From Polynucleobacter sp. AP-Reno-20A-A9 (GTDB lineage: Bacteria > Pseudomonadota > Gammaproteobacteria > Burkholderiales > Burkholderiaceae), in assembly GCF_018882085.1 (NCBI RefSeq), contig NZ_JACVPB010000004.1, positions 1-64,000 of the forward strand: DNA of 64,000 nt, in the 5' to 3' direction. The notes beneath the pieces were generated by a model. The model was not told the DNA's origin. It made no database searches and was given only the letters and a program-made list of their open reading frames with translations. The translations under genes and the position numbers were made by a program. This document shows positions 18,399 to 27,592 of the stretch, piece by piece; the stretch's first letter is position 1, and each line of letters starts with the position of its first letter.

Positions 18399-19358
18399 TT
18401 ACGTTTTTTTAGGAATACTCACGCCATATTTAACGGCAATCACTTCTGCCAGAATCGATACAGCGATCTCTGGCGGAGTGAGGGCGCCAATATATAGCCC
18501 AACAGGGCCATGTAACTTTTCAACTTGTTCTTGGCTCACATCAAACTCGAGCAAGCGTTCTTTGCGCTTCTGGGTGTTCTTCCGACTACCCAGTGCGCCC
18601 ACATAAAAGGATGGAGACTTGAGAGCCTCCATCAAAGCCATATCATCGAGCTTTGGATCATGCGTTAGTGCCACAACTGCTGTGTGAGAGTCAACACCAA
18701 TTTCTAGAAGCACATCATCCGGCATGCCCTTCACAAAGGTAATATCGGATCGATTCAAGCCTTCGGCATACTCTTCACGTGGATCAATCACAATCACCTC
18801 AAAGTCAGAAGCCAATGCAAAGTCAGCCGTGTACAGGGAAAGTTGACCGGCACCAATAATCACCATACGCCAACGGGGACCATAAGTGGTTTGCATTTCT
18901 TGTTCGGTACAAAAAAATTCATCACTACGATCACCCAAGCCAAGAGTAGACTTGCCAGTCGCTAAATTGACAGAGCGACGGGTCACTTGATGGGAAGAAA
19001 TTTTCTCCAGCAGTTTCTCTAAAATCGCTAATTCTGGTTTTGGCTCAACCAGCAGACGTAGTGTGCCTCCACAAGGCAATCCAAAACGAGCGGCCTCTTG
19101 TTGGGTTACTCCATAAACCACCATCTCCGGGGTATTGCGTGTGAGGATTTCAGTTTGAACGCGGCGTATCAGGTCATCTTCAACACAGCCGCCTGAAACA
19201 GACCCGGCAACTTGCCCGTCCGCTCTGATGGCTAGCCAAGAGCCGACTGGACGGGGTGCCGAGCCCCATGTCTGCACTACGGTCGCAATCGCAACGGATT
19301 GACCCGCTTTGAGCCATTCGACGGCAGATTTGAGTACGCTTAAATCGGTGCTATTCAT
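18399..19358 (-). CDS. XdhC/CoxI-family molybdenum cofactor insertion factor
   Basis: A 319-residue protein of the XdhC family, which binds sulfurated molybdenum cofactor and hands it to xanthine-dehydrogenase-like enzymes. The N-terminal domain has WGSAPRPVGSWLAI, GSVSGGCVEDDLI and FGLPCGGTLRLLVEP; the C-terminal NAD-binding-like domain has RMVIIGAGQLSLYTADFA and VALTHDPKLDDMAL, with FYVGALGSRKN and IGALTPPEIAVSILAE near the end. It sits back to back with mocA and near coxE and moxR homologues, all factors for such enzymes. No molybdenum hydroxylase gene is in the window. Confidence 0.9.
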   Translation of the reverse strand: MNSTDLSVLKSAVEWLKAGQSVAIATVVQTWGSAPRPVGSWLAIRADGQVAGSVSGGCVEDDLIRRVQTEILTRNTPEMVVYGVTQQEAARFGLPCGGTLRLLVEPKPELAILEKLLEKISSHQVTRRSVNLATGKSTLGLGDRSDEFFCTEQEMQTTYGPRWRMVIIGAGQLSLYTADFALASDFEVIVIDPREEYAEGLNRSDITFVKGMPDDVLLEIGVDSHTAVVALTHDPKLDDMALMEALKSPSFYVGALGSRKNTQKRKERLLEFDVSQEQVEKLHGPVGLYIGALTPPEIAVSILAEVIAVKYGVSIPKKT

Positions 19359-19398
19359 GCTTTATCTTTTTTTACTAAAACTTTTATTAATAACTAAT

Positions 19399-19404
19399 TA
19401 TTAT
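19399..19404 (+). promoter_or_regulatory. Putative -10 element of the mocA-like gene
   Basis: TATTAT ends seven bases before the ATG at 19412, with CACTCTA between and no Shine-Dalgarno. The spacing fits a leaderless message. The 53-base gap to the divergent XdhC-type gene is AT-rich and must hold both promoters. Confidence 0.4.
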
Positions 19405-19411
19405 CACTCTA

Positions 19412-20071
19412 ATGACTATTTCTAGTGAATCCTCAAAAAGTCCCAATTTGCGCCTAGCCATCCTGATATTGGCAGCAGGTGAGGGGAGTCGTTTGGGTGG
19501 ATATCCTAAAGCCTTGTTAAAAAAGGGCGGGGATAGTTTGTTAAAGCACTTTGTCCAATCAATCCAAACTCTTGAACCCTTAGAGACTCTGATTGTTACC
19601 GGCTTTTACTCGGATCAAATTGAAGTAGAAATTAATTTACTCAAGCGTGAGCTTGAAAGTCCAATAAGTTGGGAGAAAAATATCCATCCGGAATTGGGTC
19701 AAGCCTCTTCTGTGCGGCTTGGTCTTGAGTCTCTCAAAAGTGACTACGATGTTTTGTTAATTGCCTTATGCGACCAGCCTGAAATAGGCCTTAAAGAAAT
19801 AGAATCCTTGGTGGAACAATACAAGCACAGAAAGTTAGATCAAGAAATCGTATTGCCGATGGTAAATGGTCAAAGAGGTAACCCGGTGTTATTTTCAAAA
19901 CTAGTCATTGAGAAAATCTTAGCAATACCCGGAATGGTCTGCAGACCCTTTATGGATCTGCATCCCGAGCTAGTCAAAACGTTTGTCACTGATAACCAAG
20001 CATTTGTAATGGATGTCGATACGCAGAACGATATCGAGAAACTAGGGTTGGATAGAATCCAACCCCATTAA
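19412..20071 (+). CDS. mocA: Molybdenum cofactor nucleotidyltransferase, MocA/MobA type
   Basis: A 219-residue protein of the MobA-like NTP-transferase family. The nucleotide-binding motif LAAGEGSRLGGYPKALL is at about residues 18-34, the QASSVRLGL segment and the metal-binding CDQPEI follow near 107-127, and the end has MDVDTQNDIEKL. MocA attaches CMP to molybdopterin for xanthine-dehydrogenase-type enzymes, and the adjacent divergent XdhC-type gene supports that. A sugar-nucleotidyl transferase is the alternative. A 9-bp hairpin covers its last codons. Confidence 0.85.
   Translation: MTISSESSKSPNLRLAILILAAGEGSRLGGYPKALLKKGGDSLLKHFVQSIQTLEPLETLIVTGFYSDQIEVEINLLKRELESPISWEKNIHPELGQASSVRLGLESLKSDYDVLLIALCDQPEIGLKEIESLVEQYKHRKLDQEIVLPMVNGQRGNPVLFSKLVIEKILAIPGMVCRPFMDLHPELVKTFVTDNQAFVMDVDTQNDIEKLGLDRIQPH
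20045..20065. terminator. Hairpin at the 3' end of the mocA-like gene
   Basis: GGGTTGGAT-AGA-ATCCAACCC is a perfect 9-bp stem with a three-base loop, placed within the last codons of the coding region just before the stop at 20069-20071. No T run follows, so it is at best a weak or factor-assisted terminator between convergent genes. Confidence 0.4.
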
Positions 20072-20082
20072 GCCGTATTGAA

Positions 20083-20541
20083 TTAAATCTCGGCGATTAA
20101 TTCGATTTCTACACAAGCCCCAAGCGGTATTTGAGCGACACCAAAGGCGCTACGCGCATGTTTACCAGCATCGCCAAAGACTTCAAACAGTAGTTCTGAG
20201 CAGCCATTCACCACCAAATGTTGCTCCGTGTAACTGTCGGTGGAGTTCACTAATCCCATGACTTTAACGATGCGCTTTACTTTATCTAAAGAGCCTAAGT
20301 GGTTTTGCAAGGTAGAAATCAAGTCAATCGCAATAGAGCGTGCAGCTGCTTTACCGGTTTCTGTATCCAAATCTTTACCGAGCTTCCCAACCCAAGGCTT
20401 GCCATCGCGTTTGGCAATATGGCCAGAAAGAAAAACGGTATTGCCCGAAGTGGCAGCCATGACATAGGCAGCGGCAGGAGGCCCTGGTGGAGGCAAGTCA
20501 ATTCCGAGGGTTTTAAGACGTTCGCTAATGGTTGTGCTCAT
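20083..20541 (-). CDS. RidA/YjgF-family protein
   Basis: A 152-residue member of the RidA superfamily, whose best-known members hydrolyse reactive enamine/imine intermediates. Motifs include the segment AATSGNTVFLSGHIAKRDGKPWVGKLG, and ARSAFGVAQIPLGACVEIELIAEI near the end (conserved Arg and the C-terminal IPLGA.VEIE strand). It is longer than E. coli RidA (128 residues) and belongs to a divergent subfamily, so the substrate is uncertain. The ATG at 20541 (MSTTISERL) is preferred over a longer frame reaching 20613, which would overlap the upstream gene's 3' end. It follows the VWA gene by 34 bases and is probably co-transcribed. Confidence 0.88.
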   Translation of the reverse strand: MSTTISERLKTLGIDLPPPGPPAAAYVMAATSGNTVFLSGHIAKRDGKPWVGKLGKDLDTETGKAAARSIAIDLISTLQNHLGSLDKVKRIVKVMGLVNSTDSYTEQHLVVNGCSELLFEVFGDAGKHARSAFGVAQIPLGACVEIELIAEI

Positions 20542-20575
20542 ATTGTGTTTCTGTAATTGAATTGAAAAAAGAATC

Positions 20576-21751
20576 TTACTTGGAAAGCTGACGCATGGCG
20601 CTTTCAAGGCCATTCAGAGTGACTGGGTACATACGATCTTTCATGAGGTTTTGCATGATGTCTATCGATTGACGGTATTGCCAAATCGATTCTGGCTCAG
20701 GATTAAGCCATGCAAAATGGGGGAAGTGATCAATGAGTCGATTGATCCAAACTGCACCCGCCTCTTTGTTGTTGTACTCAACCGAACCATTGGGACTCAA
20801 AATTTCATAAGGAGACATCGTCGCATCTCCAACAAAGATCAATTTATAGTCTGGCCCATATTTATTAATGATGTCTTGCGTTGCGGTAACTTGATCACGT
20901 CTACGGCGATTGCTTTGCCACACGTTTTCATAAACACAGTTATGGAAGTAGTAAGCTTCTAAATGCTTAAATTCAGCTTTAGCGGCAGAAAATAACTCAG
21001 CAATGCGCTGGATGTGGTCATCCATCGAACCGCCAACATCCATGAGAAGCAGAACTTTGACCTGGTTGTGTCGCTCAGGCCGCATTTGAATATCCAGCAT
21101 GCCTGCATTGGCGGCTGTTGAATGAATGGTTTTGTCTAAATCCAACTCTAGCGTAGACCCTTCGCGAGCAAAGCGACGTAAGCGTCGTAAAGCAACTTTG
21201 ATGTTACGTGTGCCTAAGGCTAAATCGCTGTCGTAGTCCTTAAATTCCCGGGCTTCCCAGACTTTGATGGCTGTTCTATTGCCAGCACTTTCTCCGCCAA
21301 TGCGAATGCCTTCTGGGTGATAGCCGCTGTGACCAAATGGAGAGGATCCGCCGGCACCAATCCACTTATTGCCACCACCATGCCATTCTTTTTGCTCTTT
21401 TAAAAGTTCTTCAAGACGCTTCTTTAGGGCATCCGGCCCACCTAATTTCTGCAGTGCCGCTTTTTCTTCATCGGTCAGTACGCGTTGAAGTTTTTTCTCA
21501 AGCCAGTCAAGCGGAATATCCGGGGAGAGGGCGATGATTTGCTCGATCCCGTTGAAGTAGGATCCAAACACTTGATCAAAGCGATCAAAGTGTTGTTCGT
21601 CCTTAACCAAGGTTAAGCGCGAGAGCTGATAAAACTCATCAATCGATGGTTTAATAACGCCGGATTTCAAACCTTCCAAGAGTGTTAAAAACTCTCGCAC
21701 TGAAACAGGCACCTTGGCCTCTTTCAGATTAAGGAAGAATTGAATCAACAT
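20576..21751 (-). CDS. VWA-domain protein, CoxE type
   Basis: A 391-residue protein with a C-terminal von Willebrand A domain. The MIDAS-like metal site is VLLLMDVGGSMDDH at about residues 218-231 (DVGGS instead of the common DxSGS). The upstream part is charged and includes a Gly-rich WHGGGNKWIGAGGSSPFGHSG stretch. CoxE proteins work with CoxD-type MoxR ATPases in maturing the copper/molybdenum site of CO-dehydrogenase-like enzymes. Here the ATPase gene lies directly upstream, 27 bases away. The target enzyme is not encoded in the window. Confidence 0.88.
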   Translation of the reverse strand: MLIQFFLNLKEAKVPVSVREFLTLLEGLKSGVIKPSIDEFYQLSRLTLVKDEQHFDRFDQVFGSYFNGIEQIIALSPDIPLDWLEKKLQRVLTDEEKAALQKLGGPDALKKRLEELLKEQKEWHGGGNKWIGAGGSSPFGHSGYHPEGIRIGGESAGNRTAIKVWEAREFKDYDSDLALGTRNIKVALRRLRRFAREGSTLELDLDKTIHSTAANAGMLDIQMRPERHNQVKVLLLMDVGGSMDDHIQRIAELFSAAKAEFKHLEAYYFHNCVYENVWQSNRRRRDQVTATQDIINKYGPDYKLIFVGDATMSPYEILSPNGSVEYNNKEAGAVWINRLIDHFPHFAWLNPEPESIWQYRQSIDIMQNLMKDRMYPVTLNGLESAMRQLSK

Positions 21752-21778
21752 AACAAAATGGCGTAATCAAGAATCAAC

Positions 21779-22648
21779 TTAGCGATGGTTGCGATTCATC
21801 ATGACCAAGCGTTCAAATAGATGAATATCTTGTTCATTTTTGAGTAAGGCGCCATGTAAAGGCGGCACAACAATCTTTTCATCACTGCTATGGAGTGCTG
21901 CAGGTGGAATGTCTTCCGCCAATAGGAGCTTTAGCCAGTCAATGAGTTCGGATGTAGAGGGTTTCTTTTTAAGGCCTGGCAATGACCGTATCTGGTAGAA
22001 GGCCTTGAGAGCCGCATCTAATAGATCCTGTTTGATATTAGGGTGGTGGACATCCACGATGCTCTGCATCGTATTGGCATCTGGGAAGGTGATGTAATGA
22101 AAGAAGCAGCGGCGCAAGAAGGCATCGGGCAATTCTTTTTCATTATTTGAAGTGATGATGACGAGCGGGCGATGTTTTGCCTTAATTAACTCGCGAGTTT
22201 CATACACATAAAACTCCATACGATCAATTTCGCGCAATAAGTCATTCGGAAACTCAATGTCTGCTTTATCGATTTCATCAATGAGCAATACGGTAGGCTC
22301 GTCTGCCTCAAAAGCCTGCCAAAGAACACCTTTCACGATGTAGTTCCGAATATCGTTTACTTTTTCATCGCCCAATTGGGAGTCGCGCAAGCGGCTTACG
22401 GCATCGTATTCATAAAGACCTTGCTGAGCCTTCGTTGTGGATTTGATATGCCATTGCAACAGCGGCATGTTTAGGGCGGCAGCCACTTCTTCGGCAAGCA
22501 TCGTTTTTCCGGTGCCTGGTTCGCCCTTAATTAGTAGGGGGCGCTGTAACGCAATGGCCGCATTAACTGCTAATTTCAGATCATCAGTGGCCACATAGCT
22601 TTGGCTACCTGCAAAGCGATTTGGGGAAGGTGAGGTGAATTTGCTCAT
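21779..22648 (-). CDS. MoxR-family AAA+ ATPase (CoxD type)
   Basis: A 289-residue AAA+ ATPase with Walker A GEPGTGKTM (about residues 40-48), Walker B VLLIDEIDKAD and sensor segment PLVIITSNNEKELPDAFLRRC. MoxR proteins act as chaperones with VWA partners in metal-enzyme assembly; the next gene is exactly such a partner. Two ATGs are possible (22654 and 22648); AGG at 22656-22658 is placed seven bases from the second, which I chose. It is the first gene of a moxR-coxE-ridA unit. Confidence 0.92.
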   Translation of the reverse strand: MSKFTSPSPNRFAGSQSYVATDDLKLAVNAAIALQRPLLIKGEPGTGKTMLAEEVAAALNMPLLQWHIKSTTKAQQGLYEYDAVSRLRDSQLGDEKVNDIRNYIVKGVLWQAFEADEPTVLLIDEIDKADIEFPNDLLREIDRMEFYVYETRELIKAKHRPLVIITSNNEKELPDAFLRRCFFHYITFPDANTMQSIVDVHHPNIKQDLLDAALKAFYQIRSLPGLKKKPSTSELIDWLKLLLAEDIPPAALHSSDEKIVVPPLHGALLKNEQDIHLFERLVMMNRNHR

Positions 22649-22777
22649 GGACATACCTAATTAAGGGCTAGATTAAGCATTCAAGTATAGGTAAATGAGG
22701 GGAATTTTTCAGTGTTTTTACTGATTTTGGCTTCTGAAATGGCGAGAAGGGCGTCTGTCCGCTATACTCTTCCCAAA

Positions 22778-22791
22778 TTGATCTAAATCAA
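22778..22791. promoter_or_regulatory. FNR-type box before the cytochrome pair
   Basis: TTGATCTAAATCAA fits the FNR consensus TTGAT-N4-ATCAA exactly. It lies 20 bases before the start codon of the first cytochrome gene. A possible -10 TATACT at 22763-22768 would place transcription start near 22775, so the box would lie just downstream of the start, a position where FNR-like proteins usually repress. If another promoter is used the effect could differ. Confidence 0.6.
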
Positions 22792-22811
22792 ACTCATTAA
22801 TACTGATTTCT

Positions 22812-23177
22812 ATGAAAAAACTCTCATTTCTTCCTCATTTGGCCGTTGCTGCAGCTTTAGCTTTTGCAGGTTCTGTTGCCCAGGCTGATGAAGTTAAAGG
22901 CAATGCCGCCGCAGGTAACGCCAAGGTTTGGCTTTGTGTTGGCTGCCACTCAATCCCTGATTACCGCGCCGACTACCCATTGGTATACAAAGTACCTATG
23001 TTAGGTGGTCAAAATGGTGCTTATATTGCTACCGCTTTGTCTGAGTACAAAAAGGGTGAGCGTAAGCATCCGACTATGCGCGCTATTGCTGCCAGCTTGT
23101 CTGACCAAGATATGGCTGATATTGGCGAATACTATGCCGCGCAAACTGCCAGCTCACCTAACAACCCATTGAAGTGA
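22812..23177 (+). CDS. Periplasmic cytochrome c (class I)
   Basis: A 121-residue monohaem cytochrome c. A Sec signal peptide ends at about AQA (residues 23-25), and the haem site CVGCH is at about 42-46. The likely axial Met is M56 or the later M in HPTMRAIAASLSDQDM. It resembles the c4/c553-type electron carriers. No Shine-Dalgarno is obvious before the ATG. An FNR-type box precedes it, suggesting oxygen-dependent expression. It pairs with a second cytochrome gene 31 bases downstream. Confidence 0.92.
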   Translation: MKKLSFLPHLAVAAALAFAGSVAQADEVKGNAAAGNAKVWLCVGCHSIPDYRADYPLVYKVPMLGGQNGAYIATALSEYKKGERKHPTMRAIAASLSDQDMADIGEYYAAQTASSPNNPLK

Positions 23178-23208
23178 TTCATTGATCAAGATACATAGAG
23201 ATACTTTT

Positions 23209-23562
23209 ATGAAATTCGCACTAATTACAGCAGTTTTGCTCTCAAGCATTGGTTTGGTAAACGTGGCAAATGCTGCTAACGTGGATAAAGGTCAGGCATT
23301 GGTAGAGAAGGCGAACTGCGCTTCCTGTCATGGGGCAGGACTCAACGCCCCAATCTTGCCGGCTTACCCAAAGTTAGCTGGTCAGTATGCTGATTACTTG
23401 TATTACGCCTTGAAGGCATACAAAGTAGGCAACGGCAATGCACAGTATGGTCGTAATAACGCCATTATGGGCTCACAAGTTCAAGCCTTTAATGATGCGG
23501 ATTTGCAAGATATTGCCGCTTATGTTTCAAGCTTGCCTGGTAATTTTGTTATCAAAAAGTAA
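23209..23562 (+). CDS. Periplasmic cytochrome c (class I), second of a pair
   Basis: A 117-residue monohaem cytochrome c with signal peptide to about residue 22 (VANA), haem site CASCH near 38-42 and a Met ligand probably in NNAIMGSQVQAF. The start at 23209 (MKFALITAV) gives a normal signal peptide; an in-frame ATG further upstream (23182) would add nine charged residues before it. Both cytochromes likely form one transcript ending at the hairpin at 23590. They may carry electrons from the bc1 complex to a terminal oxidase (inference). Confidence 0.92.
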   Translation: MKFALITAVLLSSIGLVNVANAANVDKGQALVEKANCASCHGAGLNAPILPAYPKLAGQYADYLYYALKAYKVGNGNAQYGRNNAIMGSQVQAFNDADLQDIAAYVSSLPGNFVIKK

Positions 23563-23589
23563 ACCTTGCTAGCTTAGGTTGCTTACTTA

Positions 23590-23624
23590 AAAGGCTTAGA
23601 ATAATCTTCTAAGCCTTTATTTTT
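23590..23624. terminator. Intrinsic terminator between cytochromes and gntR
   Basis: AAAGGCTTAGAA (23590-23601) pairs perfectly with TTCTAAGCCTTT (23607-23618) across a five-base loop and is followed by ATTTTTAT. A-rich sequence on the other side lets it serve the convergent gntR gene as well. Confidence 0.88.
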
Positions 23625-23633
23625 ATATAGGTT

Positions 23634-24272
23634 TTATCTTAACGCCTCAAGCCCTCGGGCGAGATGTTTGCGCATAACAGCTTCAGCAGTTTGTTCATCG
23701 CGTTTGAGAAGTGCTTGAAGGATTTCTCGGTGCTCAACCAGTGAGTTTTGTAGTCTACCGGTGCTCGTTAAGGAGTCTCTGCGGTGGAGCTTGAGAACTT
23801 TACGCAGGTCGGCAATGACGCCATTCATCCATTTATTGCCTGCAATTTCCTGTATTAGCTCATGAAATTTGCCATTTATCTCAAAAAACTGCTCAATATC
23901 ACGATCAGCAGCAGCTTTCTCTAAGCGGTGATGCAAGTGGTCCAGCATGTTTAGCTCTGCTTCAGTTGCTTTTGTCGCAGTTTCTTTGGCTGCCTGACCC
24001 TCTAAAAGGGAGAGGATGGTAAAGATCTGCTCCAAGTCCTTTCTCGTAACTTCCGTCACATACGCCCCGCGACGCATTTTGATGGTGATGAGGCCTTCAG
24101 AGGCTAGGACCTTGATTGCCTCACGCATTGGCGTGCGACTGATACCGAATTGTTCAGCAAGAGATTGCTCATCTAACCAACTTCCAGGAGCTAGTTGCTT
24201 ACTAAAAATCTGCTCCCGCAGCCGATCGGCTACGTCTTCATATAGGGGTCTATTATTCAGTTTTGTATTCAT
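23634..24272 (-). CDS. GntR-family regulator, FadR/FCD subfamily
   Basis: A 212-residue regulator. The winged-helix domain (about residues 6-72) contains LYEDVADRLREQIFSKQLAPG and the recognition part FGISRTPMREAIKVLASEGL; the C-terminal helical FCD ligand domain covers about 78-205 with conserved histidines in FFEINGKFHELI and the LVEHREIL helix. The ATG at 24272 gives the normal GntR length; a longer frame would add 23 unlikely residues. It is divergent from the methylmalonyl-CoA mutase operon and is probably its regulator, sensing a metabolite of that pathway (inference). A perfect palindrome covers its start codon. Confidence 0.9.
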   Translation of the reverse strand: MNTKLNNRPLYEDVADRLREQIFSKQLAPGSWLDEQSLAEQFGISRTPMREAIKVLASEGLITIKMRRGAYVTEVTRKDLEQIFTILSLLEGQAAKETATKATEAELNMLDHLHHRLEKAAADRDIEQFFEINGKFHELIQEIAGNKWMNGVIADLRKVLKLHRRDSLTSTGRLQNSLVEHREILQALLKRDEQTAEAVMRKHLARGLEALR

Positions 24273-24284
24273 AATTATGAATAC
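24265..24284. promoter_or_regulatory. Perfect palindrome over the gntR start codon
   Basis: GTATTCATAATTATGAATAC is a perfect 20-bp palindrome spanning the gntR ATG (24270-24272). FCD-type GntR dimers bind short AT-rich palindromes, so this is the obvious candidate operator for autoregulation. It is 84 bases from the mutase start codon, close enough to influence that promoter as well. Confidence 0.65.
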
Positions 24285-24367
24285 ATGATAGCTAGACAAA
24301 TAATCAATAGTCAAGCAGAATGTAAAGATATTTCGATGCAATGCAGCAAAAATAAACGGGAGTTTTT

Positions 24368-26542
24368 GTGAGTTCTAAAGAAAACAATTCATGGCCATCA
24401 TTTCCAGATACCAACTTAGAAGCCTGGAAAAAGTCAGCGCAAAAATCTGCACCGAATGGTGACGTTGATTCCTTGGGTTGGAAAACCCCGGATGGCATTC
24501 ATTTAAAAGCCTTATACACATCATCGGATGTTGAAGGCCTTAATTACACCGATACATTGCCTGGGTTTGAGCCATTTGTTCGTGGTCCACAAGCGACGAT
24601 GTACTCAGTTCGTCCTTGGACCATTCGTCAGTACGCTGGTTTTTCAACTGCTGAAGAATCCAATGCCTTCTATCGCAAAGCCTTAGATGCAGGTGGTCAA
24701 GGTGTGTCAGTTGCTTTTGACTTAGCTACTCATCGTGGATATGACTCGGATCATCCGCGTGTTACAGGCGACGTTGGTAAAGCTGGTGTTGCCATTGACT
24801 CTGTTGAAGATATGAAGATCTTGTTCGATGGCATTCCATTGGATAAGGTATCCGTCTCGATGACGATGAATGGCGCTGTATTGCCAGTATTAGCTGGTTA
24901 CATTGTGGCCGGTGAAGAACAAGGCGTAAAACAGGAGCAGTTATCAGGAACGATTCAGAATGACATTCTGAAAGAGTTCATGGTTCGCAACACCTACATT
25001 TACCCACCAGAACCTTCGATTCGCATCATTGGTGACATTATTGAGTACACCGCCAAGCATATGCCGAAGTTCAACTCGATTTCTATTTCGGGTTATCACA
25101 TGCAAGAGGCTGGAGCCAATCAAGTATTGGAGTTGGCATTCACCCTGGCTGATGGCAAAGAGTATGTAAAAACAGCACTTGCTAAAGGTCTTGATGTTGA
25201 TGGCTTTGCTGGCCGACTCTCTTTCTTCTTTGCTATTGGCATGAATTTCTATCTTGAAGTTGCCAAGTTGCGTGCCGCACGTTTGTTGTGGTGGCGCATT
25301 ATGAAATCTTTCGAACCAAAAAATCCAAAGTCATTGATGTTACGTACGCATTGCCAAACATCGGGCTGGTCTTTAACTGAGCAGGACCCCTATAACAATG
25401 TAGTGAGAACTACGGTAGAGGCCATGGCGGCAGTATTTGGCGGCACACAGTCGCTGCATACCAACTCTTTAGATGAGGCGATTGCCTTGCCTTCCGAGTT
25501 CTCCAGCCGTATTGCGCGTAACACCCAGTTGATTCTGCAAGAGGAGACACATATTCCAAGTGTGATCGATCCATGGGCGGGTTCTTACATGATGGAGAAC
25601 CTCACCCAAGAGATGGCAGACAAAGCTTGGGAAATCATCCAAGAAGTAGAGGCTATGGGTGGTATGACCAAAGCCGTTGAAAGTGGATGGGCCAAACTCA
25701 AAATTGAAGCTGCTGCTGCTGAGAAGCAGGCCAAGATTGACTCTGGCTCTGATGTGATTGTTGGCGTCAATAAATACAAGCTTGGCAAAGAAGATCTCGT
25801 TGATGTACTGATGATCGATAACGACAAGGTTCGTGACGGCCAGGTTGCGCGCCTTAAGGAAATTAGGGCTAAACGCGACTCTAAAAAAGTAGATGCTGCA
25901 TTAAAAGCATTAACCAAAGCTGCTGAAGATAACTCTGGAAACTTATTGGAGTTGTCGGTAAATGCAATCCGATTGCGTGCCACAGTAGGTGAGGTTTCTG
26001 ATGCATTAGAAAAAGTTTACGGGCGCCACCGCGCCGATACTCAAAAGGTGACCGGTGTGTATGCAGCCGCTTATGACTCAGCAGAAGGCTGGGCAAAACT
26101 TCAAACAGAAATTGCAGACTTTGCAAAAGACTTTGGTCGTCGTCCTCGCGTGATGATTGCTAAGCTTGGGCAAGACGGCCATGACCGCGGTGCGAAAGTT
26201 GTTGCAACGGCTTACGCTGATTTAGGTTTTGACGTTGATATTGGACCCCTGTTCCAAACTCCGGAAGAATGTGCTCGTCAAGCAATTGAGAATGACGTCC
26301 ATGCATTGGGCGTCTCTACCTTAGCGGCTGGCCATAAAACATTGGTGCCAGCCATCATTGCAGAGTTGAAGAAGCAGGGCTCAGACGACATCATCGTCTT
26401 CGTTGGCGGAGTGATTCCAAGGCAGGACTACGAGTTCCTCTACGAGGCAGGTGTAAAAGGTATTTACGGTCCAGGCACACCCATCCCAGCCTCGGCTAAG
26501 GATGTGCTTGAGCAAATCCGCAAATCTGTTAAACCAGCTTAA
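24368..26542 (+). CDS. scpA: Methylmalonyl-CoA mutase
   Basis: A 724-residue B12-dependent mutase converting (R)-methylmalonyl-CoA to succinyl-CoA. The N-terminal barrel has [18 protein letters not shown] and [12 protein letters not shown]; the C-terminal cobalamin domain carries the DxHxxG motif in [12 protein letters not shown], with [11 protein letters not shown] and [11 protein letters not shown] following. It is a single-chain homodimer type, like E. coli Sbm/ScpA. It starts with GTG behind CGGGAG, five bases away. It leads an operon with meaB, pccB, pccA and a VOC gene. Confidence 0.96.
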   Translation: MSSKENNSWPSFPDTNLEAWKKSAQKSAPNGDVDSLGWKTPDGIHLKALYTSSDVEGLNYTDTLPGFEPFVRGPQATMYSVRPWTIRQYAGFSTAEESNAFYRKALDAGGQGVSVAFDLATHRGYDSDHPRVTGDVGKAGVAIDSVEDMKILFDGIPLDKVSVSMTMNGAVLPVLAGYIVAGEEQGVKQEQLSGTIQNDILKEFMVRNTYIYPPEPSIRIIGDIIEYTAKHMPKFNSISISGYHMQEAGANQVLELAFTLADGKEYVKTALAKGLDVDGFAGRLSFFFAIGMNFYLEVAKLRAARLLWWRIMKSFEPKNPKSLMLRTHCQTSGWSLTEQDPYNNVVRTTVEAMAAVFGGTQSLHTNSLDEAIALPSEFSSRIARNTQLILQEETHIPSVIDPWAGSYMMENLTQEMADKAWEIIQEVEAMGGMTKAVESGWAKLKIEAAAAEKQAKIDSGSDVIVGVNKYKLGKEDLVDVLMIDNDKVRDGQVARLKEIRAKRDSKKVDAALKALTKAAEDNSGNLLELSVNAIRLRATVGEVSDALEKVYGRHRADTQKVTGVYAAAYDSAEGWAKLQTEIADFAKDFGRRPRVMIAKLGQDGHDRGAKVVATAYADLGFDVDIGPLFQTPEECARQAIENDVHALGVSTLAAGHKTLVPAIIAELKKQGSDDIIVFVGGVIPRQDYEFLYEAGVKGIYGPGTPIPASAKDVLEQIRKSVKPA

Positions 26543-26556
26543 TACGGATCATAGGC

Positions 26557-27582
26557 ATGCTTGAAGCTGCTGATCAGGTTCTAGTGAATGATCTCACTGG
26601 TGCGCCATCGCTTAAACAGCGACGCGCATTGGCGAAGATCATTACGCTGCTTGAGTCAACTCGCCTAGACCATCGTCATCGCGCTGATGACGTGCTCAAT
26701 TCTTTATTGCCTAAGACAGGTAAATCCTTTCGCCTAGGTATCTCTGGTGTCCCGGGTGTTGGTAAATCAACCTTAATTGAATCTTTAGGTCTTTACCTTA
26801 TTGAAAAAGGACATCGAGTTGCCGTACTCGCGATCGATCCCTCGTCAAGCATCTCTGGCGGCTCCATTTTGGGCGATAAGACCCGCATGGAGCGTTTATC
26901 TGTTCTGGAGCATGCTTTTATTCGCCCAAGTCCATCGTCTTGTACGCTGGGTGGCGTTGCGGAGAAGACGCGTGAAGCCATGTTGGTTGCTGAGGCTGCA
27001 GGCTTTGATGTGATCATTGTGGAGACTGTCGGTGTAGGGCAGAGTGAGATTGCGGTTGCCGGTATGACGGATATGTTCCTCTTAATGCAACTACCAAATG
27101 CTGGCGATGATCTGCAGGCAATTAAAAAAGGCGTGATGGAAATTGCCGATCTCATTGTGATCAATAAAGTTGATATTGACCCTGATGCTGCAATGCGCGC
27201 TCAGTTATTTATTACCAGCTCCTTACGACTACTCGGCTTTCAAGGAAATCCGGATCACGCATCCCATGACAAAGAGTTTTGGCATCCGCAAGTTATGAAC
27301 TTGAGTGCGCTAGAAGGCAAGGGCGTTCCGGAGCTTTGGGATAAGGTGTCTCGGTTTGAATCCCTGCAAAAAGCCAACGGGAAATTTGATTCTCGCCGCA
27401 AAGAACAATCGGGTGCATGGATGTGGGATCGCATCGATGCAGGACTAAAAAATGCATTTCGTAGCAATGTGGCAGTGCAGGAACTTCTACCAAGTTTGAG
27501 TGCGCAAGTAAACCAAGGAACCATGGCGGCATCGGTAGCCGCAAGACGACTACTCGAAGCTATGGGGCATGAATTTTTCTAA
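26557..27582 (+). CDS. meaB: Methylmalonyl-CoA mutase-associated GTPase MeaB
   Basis: A 341-residue G3E-family GTPase that protects and reloads the mutase. Walker [10 protein letters not shown] is at about residues 64-72, the switch segment [22 protein letters not shown] follows, then ETVGVGQSE and the base-specificity motif NKVD. It lies 14 bases after the mutase gene, the usual partner arrangement. The 3' end reaches close to pccB. Confidence 0.95.
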   Translation: MLEAADQVLVNDLTGAPSLKQRRALAKIITLLESTRLDHRHRADDVLNSLLPKTGKSFRLGISGVPGVGKSTLIESLGLYLIEKGHRVAVLAIDPSSSISGGSILGDKTRMERLSVLEHAFIRPSPSSCTLGGVAEKTREAMLVAEAAGFDVIIVETVGVGQSEIAVAGMTDMFLLMQLPNAGDDLQAIKKGVMEIADLIVINKVDIDPDAAMRAQLFITSSLRLLGFQGNPDHASHDKEFWHPQVMNLSALEGKGVPELWDKVSRFESLQKANGKFDSRRKEQSGAWMWDRIDAGLKNAFRSNVAVQELLPSLSAQVNQGTMAASVAARRLLEAMGHEFF

Positions 27583-27592
27583 GGAGCAGGAA

